A stretch of 64,000 nt of DNA, taken from contig JAFLVO010000002.1 of the NCBI GenBank assembly GCA_022508245.1, positions 62,001 through 126,000 of the forward strand, written 5' to 3'. The notes beneath the pieces are model-generated. The model was not told the DNA's origin, did not search any database, and saw only the letters and a program-made list of their open reading frames with translations. The first letter of the stretch is position 1; each line of letters starts with the position of its first letter. This DNA is from Clostridiales bacterium. Its GTDB lineage: Bacteria; Bacillota; Clostridia; Christensenellales; Borkfalkiaceae. Below, one piece after another: positions 1 to 7,626 of the stretch. The position numbers and the translations under genes are program-made.

Positions 1-2
1 CG

Positions 3-341
3 GCAACGCTTATTGCAGCGCTTGGAACGTATTTTGCGGGCAGGTTAATAAAAAATGACATTGCAAGATTTGTAACGGGCGGGCTGTTTCCCGTGCTTGT
101 AAACGCGTTTATAATTCCCATAATAATAGTGTATCTTTGCGGCGACTTGTGCGGGTACGACATTGCTTCTATTGCGTATTGGGTAAACTTCGCGTCGCTT
201 TGCGCAACCGAAGGACTTTGGGTCTATGCCCTCGGCGGAATACTTTATTTCACTATTGCCGCAATGCGAAAAAAGGGTGTATCGGTATTTATTGACGAAG
301 ACGAAAAACAAAAGCCCGAACAGGAAGAGGCACAAGTTTAA
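3..341 (+). CDS. Membrane protein, C-terminal part (5' end outside window)
   Basis: The reading frame is already open at the first bases of the window and runs to a TAA at 339-341, so only the C-terminal 112 or so residues are present. They contain about three hydrophobic segments (around LIAALGTYFAG, NAFIIPIIIVYL and WVYALGGILYFTI), then a short charged tail rich in Glu, Lys and Gln, as expected for an inner-membrane protein ending in the cytosol. The internal ATG at 93 is not a convincing start because similar coding sequence continues upstream of it. The composition resembles small S-component-like transporter subunits, but this is only an impression and I cannot name the family. It is followed by two copies of the dispersed element described at 365 and 481. 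Confidence 0.6.
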   Translation, partial: ATLIAALGTYFAGRLIKNDIARFVTGGLFPVLVNAFIIPIIIVYLCGDLCGYDIASIAYWVNFASLCATEGLWVYALGGILYFTIAAMRKKGVSVFIDEDEKQKPEQEEAQV

Positions 342-364
342 TAAGCTTAAAAATTGTCAAAATT

Positions 365-394
365 GCGTTAATTAAAGCATATATGGGGGCAATT
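365..394 (-). repeat. Dispersed ~30-bp element, copy 1 (reverse)
   Basis: Read on the minus strand this is AATTGCCCCC followed by ATATATGC and then TTAATTAACGC. It lies 24 bases after the stop codon of the upstream + strand gene, with its AT-rich end towards that gene. It shares its poly-C, ATATATG and TAAC blocks with the copies at 481, 3601, 4311, 9611, 25449, 25531, 28335 and 58001. Confidence 0.7.
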
Positions 395-480
395 TAAAAA
401 TAAAAAAGTAAAGTAGAGTAAAAATATCCGTTATGTTCAGTATTAAGCGGACAGCCACAAACAAGAAAAAACGTGTTAGT

Positions 481-504
481 TGCCACATATATAGGGGGTA
501 ATTA
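481..504 (-). repeat. Dispersed element, copy 2 (reverse, TTACCCCC variant)
   Basis: On the minus strand this reads TAATTACCCCC, then TATATATGTGGCA, with CTAAC following at the expected distance. It is about 115 bp from copy 1 in the same orientation. It differs from the main form by A for G before the C-tract and one extra T after it, the same variant as at 25531. Confidence 0.65.
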
Positions 505-506
505 TA

Positions 507-534
507 AAAACCCGTCGCTAAAGCGACGGGTTTT
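507..534 (-). terminator. Rho-independent terminator of pckG
   Basis: The 8-bp stem CCCGTCGC / GCGACGGG has a 4-nt loop and is flanked by A and T runs. On the minus strand it is followed by five T residues, 16 bases beyond the pckG stop codon. It may also act on the + strand. Confidence 0.85.
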
Positions 535-550
535 GCGTTATTTAAAATAA

Positions 551-2359
551 TTATTTGCAGTTCTTTTTAAGGGTTTCAAGGCAGTCCCAAAGCTCCTTGG
601 GGATACGGCTACCTATCGTGCCGTTGTAGTAATTTTCAATCTCTTCGGCTTCCTTTGCCCACTTTGCTTTGTCAACGGTAAGAATTTCTTTGAGTGCGTT
701 TTTGTCGAACTTCTTGCCGGCGCTGATTTCGTAGTCAAGACCCGTGAGGTCGATATCGTCAGCTTTCGGCACATATCCGATAGCCGTTTCCTCTGCGTCG
801 ACCGTGTCGTCGCAGCGCTTTAAAATCCACTCGAGAACACGCATATTGTCGCCGAAGCCGGGCCACATAAAGTTTCCGTCCGCGTCCGCCCTGAACCAGT
901 TTACGTTGAAAATCTTGGGAGGGTTCTTAACTTTTTTGCCCATTTCAATCCAATGAGCAAAATAGTCGCCCATATGATAGCCCGTGAAGGGCTTCATTGC
1001 CATAGGGTCGTGACGGAGAACGCCCGTTGCACCCGTTGCCGCCGCAGTCGTTTCAGAGGACATTGCCGAGCCCACGAACACGCCGTGATTCCAATCTCTC
1101 GACTGATATACGAGGGGGGTGGTAGATGCCCGTCTTCCGCCGAAGATGATTGCCGAGAGGGGAACGCCCTTCTTGGAGTCAAACTCGGGAGAAACGCAGG
1201 GGCAGTTCTTAGCAGGAGCCGTAAAGCGGCTGTTGGGGTGTGCCGCGCAGGTTGATTTGTCCTTTTTGTCGAACTTGTTCCTATCCCACGGCTTACCCGT
1301 CCAGTCGATGCAGTGTTCGGGAAGCTCCTTGGAAAGTCCCTCCCACCAAACCGTCATATCGTCGGTGTTGAGGGCAACATTTGTAAAAATAGTGCCTCTC
1401 TTGGTGGATTCGAGAGCGTTGTAGTTGGAGTGGGAGTTGGTTCCGGGCGCAACGCCGAAGAAACCGTTTTCGGGGTTGACCGCCCAAAGTCTTCCGTCGT
1501 CGCCAACTCTTATCCACGCAATATCGTCGCCCACACACTCAATCTTGTAGCCTTTTTCAAGGTAGTGCTTGGGGGGAATGAGCATTGCAAGGTTGGTCTT
1601 TCCGCAGGCCGAGGGAAACGCCGCCGCAACGTACTTTTTGTCGCCGTTGGGGAAAGTGATGCCCAAAATAAGCATATGCTCTGCCATCCAGCCCTCATTT
1701 TTGCCGAGATAGGAGGCAATTCGAAGAGCAAAGCACTTTTTGCCGAGCAGAACGTTACCGCCGTACGCCGAATTGACGGAAATAATGGTGTTATCCTGCG
1801 GGAAGTGCATAATGTATCTCTTTTCGGCGTCCACGTCGCACTTTGCGTGCAGACCCTTGATAAAGTCGCCATCCTTGCCGAGCGCGTCAAGACACTTTTT
1901 GCCTACACGGGTCATAATGTTCATGTTTAATACTACGTAAATAGAGTCGGTAACTTCAACGCCTATTTTGGCAAAATCGCTACCGACAACGCCCATCGAA
2001 TAGGGAATAACATACATTGTTCTGCCTTTCATAGAGCCGCGGGCGATTTCCTTGCACAGCTCGTATGCCTGACGGGGGTCCATCCAATAGTTGATGGGGC
2101 CCGCATCCTCTCTTTTTTGAGTGCAGATAAAGGTTCTGTCCTCCACGCGTGCAACGTCATTTACTTTCGTGCGGTGAAGATAGCAGTCGGGAAGAAGTTC
2201 CTCGTTGAGTTTAATAAGCTCGCCACTTTTAACAGCCTCCGCTTTGAGCGCCTTAATCTGCTCTTCGCTGCCGTCTATCCACACAATTTGGTCGGGCAGG
2301 GTAAGCGCGGCACTTTCGCGCACGAAATCAAGCACTTTTGCATTTTGGGTCAATGCCAT
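551..2359 (-). CDS. pckG: Phosphoenolpyruvate carboxykinase (GTP)
   Basis: Converts oxaloacetate and GTP into phosphoenolpyruvate, GDP and CO2, reversibly, in the cytosol. The 602 residues match the length of the GTP-dependent class. The P-loop-like kinase motif FPSACGKTN is at 248-256, the metal-binding segment VGDDIAWI at 276-283, and NPENGFFGVAPGTN follows at 295-308. All are hallmarks of the GTP rather than the ATP class. The start is fixed by AAGGAG about 8 bases before the ATG. In anaerobic fermenters the enzyme often runs towards oxaloacetate to save phosphoryl energy; that direction is inference here. It is transcribed alone from a promoter whose start site is covered by a 10-bp inverted repeat (2492-2523), so repression by an unidentified regulator is likely. 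Confidence 0.97.
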   Translation of the reverse strand: MALTQNAKVLDFVRESAALTLPDQIVWIDGSEEQIKALKAEAVKSGELIKLNEELLPDCYLHRTKVNDVARVEDRTFICTQKREDAGPINYWMDPRQAYELCKEIARGSMKGRTMYVIPYSMGVVGSDFAKIGVEVTDSIYVVLNMNIMTRVGKKCLDALGKDGDFIKGLHAKCDVDAEKRYIMHFPQDNTIISVNSAYGGNVLLGKKCFALRIASYLGKNEGWMAEHMLILGITFPNGDKKYVAAAFPSACGKTNLAMLIPPKHYLEKGYKIECVGDDIAWIRVGDDGRLWAVNPENGFFGVAPGTNSHSNYNALESTKRGTIFTNVALNTDDMTVWWEGLSKELPEHCIDWTGKPWDRNKFDKKDKSTCAAHPNSRFTAPAKNCPCVSPEFDSKKGVPLSAIIFGGRRASTTPLVYQSRDWNHGVFVGSAMSSETTAAATGATGVLRHDPMAMKPFTGYHMGDYFAHWIEMGKKVKNPPKIFNVNWFRADADGNFMWPGFGDNMRVLEWILKRCDDTVDAEETAIGYVPKADDIDLTGLDYEISAGKKFDKNALKEILTVDKAKWAKEAEEIENYYNGTIGSRIPKELWDCLETLKKNCK

Positions 2360-2491
2360 TTTAATTATCTCCTTAAAAAGTATTTAATTAACATTATATT
2401 ATAACATAAAAAAATTTGAAAAAATTTTCAAAAAGCAGCTGTCGCTGCCTCATTTTTCTTGCGAAAAACTTTTCTTATGTTTGAATACGGC

Positions 2492-2523
2492 GTGTAAATA
2501 CCCTTGCAAGCAAGTATTTACAC
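2492..2523 (-). promoter_or_regulatory. Operator-like palindrome over the pckG start site
   Basis: Perfect inverted repeat GTGTAAATAC (2492-2501) and GTATTTACAC (2514-2523) with a 12-base spacer that itself contains the palindrome CTTGCAAG. It begins 4 bases downstream of the pckG -10 box and therefore spans the expected transcription start. The rest of the 309-base gap between pckG and the next gene holds only the two divergent promoters and AT-rich sequence. Confidence 0.6.
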
Positions 2524-2527
2524 TTGT

Positions 2528-2556
2528 ATTATAGTCAAAATCGCTAAAAAAAGCAA
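2528..2556 (-). promoter_or_regulatory. pckG promoter
   Basis: On the minus strand, -35 TTGCTT (2551-2556), a 17-base spacer, and a perfect -10 TATAAT (2528-2533). Confidence 0.7.
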
Positions 2557-2668
2557 TTATCTTTCAATGAAATTTTCTTTACACAAATAGTAAGAATTCT
2601 ACAAAAAGTCCGCTTTTTCGCTCCAAATATGAAAGTATAATTTATTAAGGAATAAAAGAAGGGGTATT

Positions 2669-3595
2669 ATGGGCGGTTATTCTAAAAGCATAGCGGTAAT
2701 AAGGGGGCTCAAAGACGGATTTTCTGCCGACGGCGGACAGCTGACAGGAGTTGTGAAGATAGAAAGCTACGGAAGGGCGATAAGAGTTGAGGTTACGAAG
2801 ATAAATTTCGCGCCCTTGAGCGAGGGAAAGTACGTGACGGGCATAACCGACGGAAAAAATACCGTAGTTTTTGAGGGAGATACCTACGAAGGCGACGCCG
2901 AAATAGATACCGGTTGCGGATTTGCAGCGCTCATTTGCTTTATTAACGGTTCGGTTTCGCCCATAGCTGCGGCGGTAAGCGGCAATTATCGGGGCGAGGC
3001 TCTCGGCATAAAGAGCTACATAGAACAGCTTGAGCGGGTAGGTATAAGTTCGCATGATGAACAGACCGAACAAAAATACGAGGATGAAGCTATAGCGGAG
3101 GACAACTATTATGAATACGCGCAAACTGATGAAAGCGGTGACACTGTATGCACGAATTCGCAAAAAGAGGAGAGAACACGCACAGCTGTACCGGATGAAA
3201 AGATTGTTGGCGCTGTCCAGAAGGAAAGCGGTTTAAATAGTAAAAAAACTCTGTCTCACGGCGGGTCGTTCTATGACAAGATGAAAGGAGAGATAGAGGG
3301 GCTGCTTTCCGCATACCCCGCAGAAAGCACGCTCTGTGCGTTGATAGAGGGATCAAAGTGGGTCAAAATTAACTACGGCGACGACAAGTATTATGTGTTC
3401 GGCGTAATATATTCGGGGGGCAATCCCCAATATTTGTGTTACGGCGTGCCGTCCGAAGGGCAAACCAGTCCGCCCGAGAGTATGGCGGGCTTAGCCTCGT
3501 TTGTTCCCGCAAATGCCGACGGAAGCGGAGGCGGATATTGGGTAATGTATCAGGATGCGGCCACGGGCGCAAGTATAAAGATAGACATAGAATAA
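2669..3595 (+). CDS. Uncharacterised two-part protein
   Basis: I do not recognise this 308-residue protein. It has no signal peptide or membrane segment. Residues 1-115 look like a compact globular domain (starting MGGYSKSIAVIRG, with several Gly-rich strands). Residues 120-205 are acidic, rich in Glu, Lys, Asp and Ser, and probably a disordered linker. Residues 206-308 form a second domain with FYDKMKGEIEGLL, SKWVKINYGDDKYYVFGVIY and a C-terminal GGGYWVMYQDAATG stretch. The start follows AAGAAGGGG at good spacing, and a TATAAT at 2636-2641 lies upstream behind a weak -35. It stands alone, divergent from pckG, and ends in a dispersed-element copy and a terminator. A regulatory or envelope-linked role cannot be argued from the sequence. 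Confidence 0.75.
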   Translation: MGGYSKSIAVIRGLKDGFSADGGQLTGVVKIESYGRAIRVEVTKINFAPLSEGKYVTGITDGKNTVVFEGDTYEGDAEIDTGCGFAALICFINGSVSPIAAAVSGNYRGEALGIKSYIEQLERVGISSHDEQTEQKYEDEAIAEDNYYEYAQTDESGDTVCTNSQKEERTRTAVPDEKIVGAVQKESGLNSKKTLSHGGSFYDKMKGEIEGLLSAYPAESTLCALIEGSKWVKINYGDDKYYVFGVIYSGGNPQYLCYGVPSEGQTSPPESMAGLASFVPANADGSGGGYWVMYQDAATGASIKIDIE

Positions 3596-3600
3596 GCCCT

Positions 3601-3627
3601 TAATTAAGTGATATGTCGGGGGCAATT
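3601..3627 (-). repeat. Dispersed element, copy 3 (reverse)
   Basis: Minus strand: AATTGCCCCC, then GACATATCAC, then TTAATTA. It begins 5 bases after the stop codon of the 2669 gene. It is the most diverged intergenic copy, with ACATATCAC in place of ATATATGC. Confidence 0.55.
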
Positions 3628-3642
3628 AAAAAAAATATTAAT

Positions 3643-3665
3643 ACAGCCGCCAAGATGGCGGCTGT
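3643..3665. terminator. Bidirectional terminator between convergent genes
   Basis: Ten-bp stem ACAGCCGCCA / TGGCGGCTGT with loop AGA. It lies between the 2669 gene (+) and the small membrane protein gene (-) and abuts the latter's stop codon. Confidence 0.75.
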
Positions 3666-3874
3666 TATTTCAGACCCTTAAAGGGCTTAAATACAATAAG
3701 AGCATAGATTAAAAAGAGAGCTGACACACCGCATACGGCGTAAAAAGAGCGATAAATAAGGGGCATGCCAAAGCTCAAAAAAAGTGGAAGATCAAAGCCC
3801 GTAAAAGCAAAAACGGCGGCACATATGCCTAAAATAACGAGGTTTGAAGCACATAAATAGCAAGTTAATTTCAT
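3665..3874 (-). CDS. Small membrane protein, DUF378-like
   Basis: This 69-residue protein is almost entirely hydrophobic, with two predicted membrane helices (about residues 8-30 and 42-63) and a short basic end (FKPFKGLK). The arrangement of helix, FTGFDLPLFLSFG turn, YRSFYAVCGVSALFLIYAL second helix is like the DUF378 (YuzA-type) family, whose function is unknown. The resemblance is moderate: the usual NWGL in the first turn is missing. The ATG has no strong ribosome binding site (GGGGC further upstream). It is followed on the same strand by nothing before the terminator, and is preceded by the gene at 3908-4168. Confidence 0.6.
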   Translation of the reverse strand: MKLTCYLCASNLVILGICAAVFAFTGFDLPLFLSFGMPLIYRSFYAVCGVSALFLIYALIVFKPFKGLK

Positions 3875-3907
3875 AAGGTTATTATGCCCCGATTTACGGC
3901 GAATATG

Positions 3908-4168
3908 CTAAACCCTAATGTTTTCAATTACGAGCTTGTCAAATTCGGGCTTCTCGGCAAAGTCGCGCGGTAAAAATCTTACCGTGCCGAATTTTGCGTA
4001 GTTGAAGATGTGGGTCTTCATAAGTATGGGCGTGGCTATATCCAGCCCCTCGCAGATATCCGAAAGATATTTAAAGAACTGCGAATACACGAACTTATCG
4101 TCCCGCTCGTAAGTAATTTGTTTAATTATTTTTTCGCCTATTAAAACTTTACCCCAAATTCTGAACAT
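3908..4168 (-). CDS. Small conserved Clostridia protein of unknown function
   Basis: The 86-residue product begins MFRIWGKVLIGEKIIKQ and ends with a segment containing VRFLPRDF and FDKLVIENI. This matches a small unnamed family I recall from Clostridia (start FRVWGK, middle LDEICxxxDLSxPIWL, end RFxxxxF). Here the corresponding middle reads LSDICEGLDIATPILM. No catalytic motif is apparent. I chose the ATG at 4168: the frame continues 18 bases upstream only to a TTG, and GGAA lies 11 bases before the ATG. It is probably cytosolic. It is transcribed away from the aminotransferase gene. Confidence 0.65.
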   Translation of the reverse strand: MFRIWGKVLIGEKIIKQITYERDDKFVYSQFFKYLSDICEGLDIATPILMKTHIFNYAKFGTVRFLPRDFAEKPEFDKLVIENIRV

Positions 4169-4220
4169 ATAATAATTATATTCCAAAATACAGCGATGCG
4201 CAATAAATTTAAGCAGGATG

Positions 4221-4249
4221 TTGACAATTATGCCGAAAAGCAGTAAAAT
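4221..4249 (+). promoter_or_regulatory. Promoter of the aminotransferase gene
   Basis: TTGACA (4221-4226), 17-base spacer, TAAAAT (4244-4249). The leader of about 80 nt contains the palindrome GACTTTAAAGTC and ends in a dispersed-element copy that runs into the start codon. Confidence 0.75.
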
Positions 4250-4310
4250 TATATTATAAAAACGGACTTTAAAGTCTTAAAAACGAGGGGGAAAAAGAGG
4301 GGTAAAAAAC

Positions 4311-4338
4311 AAATGCCCCCCATATATGGCTTAAATAA
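4311..4338 (+). repeat. Dispersed element, copy 4 (forward), abutting a start codon
   Basis: AAATGCCCCCC, then ATATATGGC, then TTAAATAA, directly joined to the ATG at 4338-4340. No Shine-Dalgarno sequence lies in the normal window; the only purine-rich stretch (GAGGGG) is more than 20 bases upstream. Confidence 0.7.
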
Positions 4339-5501
4339 TGAGAAATTTTGTAAACAAAAAAGTGGCGGAGATGAAGCCGAGCGGCATAAGAAAATTTTTT
4401 GACATATTGCAGACTATGGAGGGAGCAATTTCGCTCGGTGTGGGAGAACCCGATTTTATTACTCCCCAAAACATCTGCGACGCCGCTATACAATCGATAA
4501 GAGAAGGCTATACACAATATACGGGAAACAGGGGATTGCCCGAGCTTCGGGAGAATATTACCCGATATTTGAGTGAGAGATTCGGTGTGGAATACCTGCC
4601 CGAGCAAACCTTAATTACCGTCGGTGCAAGCGAGGCGATAGACCTTGCGATTCGGGCTGTCTGCGAAGACGGGGACGAAATTTTAGTGCCCCAACCCTCC
4701 TTCGTCTCTTATTCTCCCACCGTAGTTTTGGCGGGCGGAGTACCCGTTCCCTTAATCTGTACGGAAGAAAACGGGTTTATTGTGACGCCAGAGGAGATTG
4801 AAAGGGCTGTAACAAAGAAAACCAAGGGCATAATTTTGTCCTACCCCAACAACCCGACAGGCGCAATAATGACGAAGGAGCAGCTTGAAAAAATAGCTCC
4901 TTTGATAGAAAAGTACGACCTGATCGTAATATCCGATGAAATATACGCCGAGCTCACCTACACGGGCAAGCATTTTTCTATTGCCGGACTGCCTGGAATG
5001 AATGAAAGAACTGTATATATAGGTGGTTTTTCAAAGGCGTTCGCTATGACGGGCTGGCGTGTGGGTTTTGTCTGCGCACCCAAAGAAGTGGACGAGGCAA
5101 TGTTTAAAATACACCAATACAGCATAATGTGCGCGCCTCAACCCAGCCAGCGCGCAGCAATTTGCGCACTTAAAGAAGGGTTTAAAGACGGTTTCGCAAG
5201 CGTAGAGGGCATGCGCGCCGAGTACTATCGCCGCGGAAAGTTCCTTGCGGAGTCTATGAATAAAATGGGACTTAAATGTTTCATGCCGCAGGGTGCGTTT
5301 TATATATTTGCAAACGTCGAAAGCACGGGTATGGACGGCGAGGAGTTTGCAAATGCCCTTTTGAACGAGCATAAGGTTGCGGTTGTGCCCGGTTCGGCGT
5401 TCGGGGAAGCGGGCAAGTACTTCGTGCGCTGTTCGTACGCCACCTCCATGGAAAACATCGAAAAGGCCGTTGCAAAGATAGAAAAATTTATCAACAAATA
5501 A
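4338..5501 (+). CDS. PLP-dependent class I/II aminotransferase
   Basis: Transfers an amino group between an amino acid and a 2-oxo acid; the substrate is not evident. Family features across 387 residues: SLGVGEPDF at 32-40, YPNNPTGA at 169-176, VISDEIY at 197-203, and the PLP lysine in GGFSKAFAMTGWRVGF (K233). The length and MKPSGIRKF near residue 12 fit the group that includes PatA and aspartate/aromatic aminotransferases of Firmicutes. The start must be the ATG at 4338 because an in-frame TAA lies two codons upstream. It has no recognisable ribosome binding site, which is unusual beside the strong sites elsewhere in this window. Transcribed alone from the promoter at 4221. Confidence 0.93.
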   Translation: MRNFVNKKVAEMKPSGIRKFFDILQTMEGAISLGVGEPDFITPQNICDAAIQSIREGYTQYTGNRGLPELRENITRYLSERFGVEYLPEQTLITVGASEAIDLAIRAVCEDGDEILVPQPSFVSYSPTVVLAGGVPVPLICTEENGFIVTPEEIERAVTKKTKGIILSYPNNPTGAIMTKEQLEKIAPLIEKYDLIVISDEIYAELTYTGKHFSIAGLPGMNERTVYIGGFSKAFAMTGWRVGFVCAPKEVDEAMFKIHQYSIMCAPQPSQRAAICALKEGFKDGFASVEGMRAEYYRRGKFLAESMNKMGLKCFMPQGAFYIFANVESTGMDGEEFANALLNEHKVAVVPGSAFGEAGKYFVRCSYATSMENIEKAVAKIEKFINK

Positions 5502-5522
5502 CCGAGCTAAAAGTCTATTTCA

Positions 5523-5551
5523 TTGACAAAACGCGGGAAGAATTATATAAT
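5523..5551 (+). promoter_or_regulatory. greA-lysS promoter
   Basis: Perfect consensus: TTGACA (5523-5528), 17-base spacer, TATAAT (5546-5551). Confidence 0.85.
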
Positions 5552-5566
5552 ATAGAAAAAAGATAG

Positions 5567-5604
5567 GTGATTTCGCACAAAAGTCTTTTGCGAAGTCACT
5601 TTTA
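5567..5604 (+). promoter_or_regulatory. Leader hairpin before greA, possible attenuator
   Basis: GTGATTTCGCA (5567-5577) pairs with TGCGAAGTCAC (5589-5599) over 11 bp with one G-U pair, followed by TTTTA. It starts about ten bases after the expected transcription start and ends 28 bases before greA, so it has the layout of a leader terminator. Confidence 0.5.
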
Positions 5605-5627
5605 CTTATATATTTTTGAGGTGAAAA

Positions 5628-6098
5628 ATGGCAGAACGTATTGTAATGACACAAAAGAATTATGAAGATTTGAAAAAGGAATTGGACTATCTCATCAAGG
5701 TAAGGCGTCCCGAAATAACGGACGCTATCGCCGAGGCGCGCAGTCACGGCGATCTCTCCGAGAACGCAGAGTACGACGCGGCGCGCGAAGAACAACGTTC
5801 CAACGAGGGCAAGATTGCCGAGCTTGAATACAAGATAAAAAACGCCGACGTAAGAGACGAAGTTGTTGACAACAGCTACGTGCACCTCGGCAGCGTTGTA
5901 AAGGTTTACGACGAGGATATGGAGGAAGAGCAGGTTTACACCATAACTTCTATAACCGAAGTGGACGTAATGAACGGAAAAATTTCCGTCGAATCGCCCG
6001 TAGGAGGCGCACTTCTCCGCAAAAAAGCGGGAGAAAAGGTCACGGTAAAGTGCCCCGACGGTTCGGAATATTCATTAAAAATAATTTCTATCGGGTAA
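5628..6098 (+). CDS. greA: Transcript cleavage factor GreA
   Basis: Rescues backtracked RNA polymerase by stimulating cleavage of the nascent RNA 3' end. At 156 residues it has standard length. The N-terminal coiled coil (about 1-75) carries the active-tip acidic pair in HGDLSENAEYDAAREEQ near residue 41-57. The C-terminal domain ends with the family's usual GEKVTVKCPDGSEYSLKIISIG. GAGGTG precedes the ATG. It is the first gene of a greA-lysS pair (4-base gap), behind a consensus promoter and a leader hairpin. The E. coli greA leader also ends in early terminators, so autoregulation by GreA is a reasonable idea, not shown here. Confidence 0.97.
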   Translation: MAERIVMTQKNYEDLKKELDYLIKVRRPEITDAIAEARSHGDLSENAEYDAAREEQRSNEGKIAELEYKIKNADVRDEVVDNSYVHLGSVVKVYDEDMEEEQVYTITSITEVDVMNGKISVESPVGGALLRKKAGEKVTVKCPDGSEYSLKIISIG

Positions 6099-6102
6099 TA
6101 TT

Positions 6103-7611
6103 ATGCAAGAAAATAAAGAGCTTAATGCAGCGCAAGAGGAAGAACTGCTTGCCGAACAGGCGCAAATCCGCCGCGAAAAATTAAAAAAACTTACCGAGGA
6201 AGGCAACAACCCCTTCGTAAAGACTTCCTATGCCGTCACGGCACGCTCGGAGGAAATTAAAAACTCCTTTGAGGTGCTTGAGGGCAAAGAGGTCAGTATT
6301 GCAGGAAGACTTATGTCCCGCAGAGTTATGGGCAAGGCTTCTTTTTCGCATATTCAGGACAACGACGGGCTCTTGCAAATTTACGTCCGCCGCGACGACG
6401 TGGGCGAGGACAACTACGCCGCCTTCAAAAAAGATTACGATTTGGGCGACATAGTAGGCGTAAAGGGATACGTGTTCAAGACCCAGACAGGCGAGGTTTC
6501 GGTGCACTGCACGCATATAGAAATGCTTTCAAAGTGTCTTCGTCCACTGCCTGAAAAGCAGCACGGTCTCACCAATCCCGATATCCGCTACCGTCAGCGC
6601 GAGCTTGACCTTATCGTCAATCCCGAAGTCAAAAAGACCTTTGTTCTGCGCTCTAAAATTATAAGCGCAATCCGCGAATATCTCGACAATGCGGGCTTCA
6701 TTGAAGTGGATACCCCTGTTTTGAACACTCTTGAAATAGGAGCGGCGGCAAGACCGTTTAAAACCCACCACAACGCGCTCGATATAGATATGTATCTGAG
6801 AATAGAAACGGAACTCTATTTAAAGAGGCTGGTTGTCGGCGGGTTTGAAAAGGTGTACGAAGTGGGAAGAATTTTCCGCAACGAGGGTATGGACGCATAC
6901 CATAACCCCGAATTTACCTCTGTCGAGACATACATGGCGTACAAAAACTACTTCGAAGTAATGGATTTAGTCGAAGATATGTACTCAAAAATTGCCCAAA
7001 AGGTGTGCGGTTCGACCAAATTTACCTATCAGGGCAAGGAAATAGAGTTCGGCGGCAAGTGGGAAAGGCTGACTATGAAGGAAGCCGTTAAAAAGTACGG
7101 CGGCGTCGATTACGACGAGTGGAAAACCGACGAGGATGCGCGCGAGTGCGCTAAAAAAGCGGGCGTTCAGCTTGAAAACCCCAAAGCAACAAAGGGACAG
7201 GTACTTACGGCGCTGTTTGACGAATTCGTTGAGGACAAGCTTATTCAGCCCACTTTTATATACGACTATCCCGTGGAAAACTCCCCTCTTGCAAAACGCA
7301 AGCCGAGCGACCCCTTATTTACGGAGAGGTTCGAGTACTTTATCTGCGGTCACGAATACGGAAACGCGTTCTCGGAGCTCAACGACCCTATCGACCAGAA
7401 GCAGAGATTTGTTAATCAGGTTGAGGAAAAGCGCAGGCAGGAGCCTAATTGCAATGCTGAAGTAGACGAGGAATACGTAACAGCGCTCGAATACGGTTTG
7501 CCCCCCACAGGCGGACTCGGGTTCGGCGTTGACAGACTTGTAATGCTTTTAACCGACAGCGCAACCATCCGCGACGTGCTTTTATTCCCCACTATGAAAC
7601 CAAAAAAATAA
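6103..7611 (+). CDS. lysS: Lysyl-tRNA synthetase, class II
   Basis: Charges tRNA-Lys with lysine using ATP. The 502-residue protein has an OB-fold anticodon-binding domain (about 55-160, with VSIAGRLMSRRVMGKASFSHI), then the class II catalytic core. Motif 2 is VYEVGRIFRNEGMD near residues 247-260, and motif 3 is GGLGFGVDRLVMLLTD near 468-483. The final segment IRDVLLFPTMKP is characteristic of LysS. It starts 4 bases after greA, without an intervening terminator, so the two are co-transcribed; this pairing is common in Firmicutes. Confidence 0.97.
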   Translation: MQENKELNAAQEEELLAEQAQIRREKLKKLTEEGNNPFVKTSYAVTARSEEIKNSFEVLEGKEVSIAGRLMSRRVMGKASFSHIQDNDGLLQIYVRRDDVGEDNYAAFKKDYDLGDIVGVKGYVFKTQTGEVSVHCTHIEMLSKCLRPLPEKQHGLTNPDIRYRQRELDLIVNPEVKKTFVLRSKIISAIREYLDNAGFIEVDTPVLNTLEIGAAARPFKTHHNALDIDMYLRIETELYLKRLVVGGFEKVYEVGRIFRNEGMDAYHNPEFTSVETYMAYKNYFEVMDLVEDMYSKIAQKVCGSTKFTYQGKEIEFGGKWERLTMKEAVKKYGGVDYDEWKTDEDARECAKKAGVQLENPKATKGQVLTALFDEFVEDKLIQPTFIYDYPVENSPLAKRKPSDPLFTERFEYFICGHEYGNAFSELNDPIDQKQRFVNQVEEKRRQEPNCNAEVDEEYVTALEYGLPPTGGLGFGVDRLVMLLTDSATIRDVLLFPTMKPKK

Positions 7612-7626
7612 AAGGGGAGAGCGGAT

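Noticed and set aside
1313-1930. 205-codon frame antisense to pckG
   Set aside because: Shadow of the strongly supported pckG gene; no ribosome binding site, and low-complexity Val/Gly-rich translation.
3414-3440. GGGGGGCAATCCCC in the 2669 gene as another element copy
   Set aside because: Only the C/G tract and CAAT match; no ATATATG or TAAC block follows.
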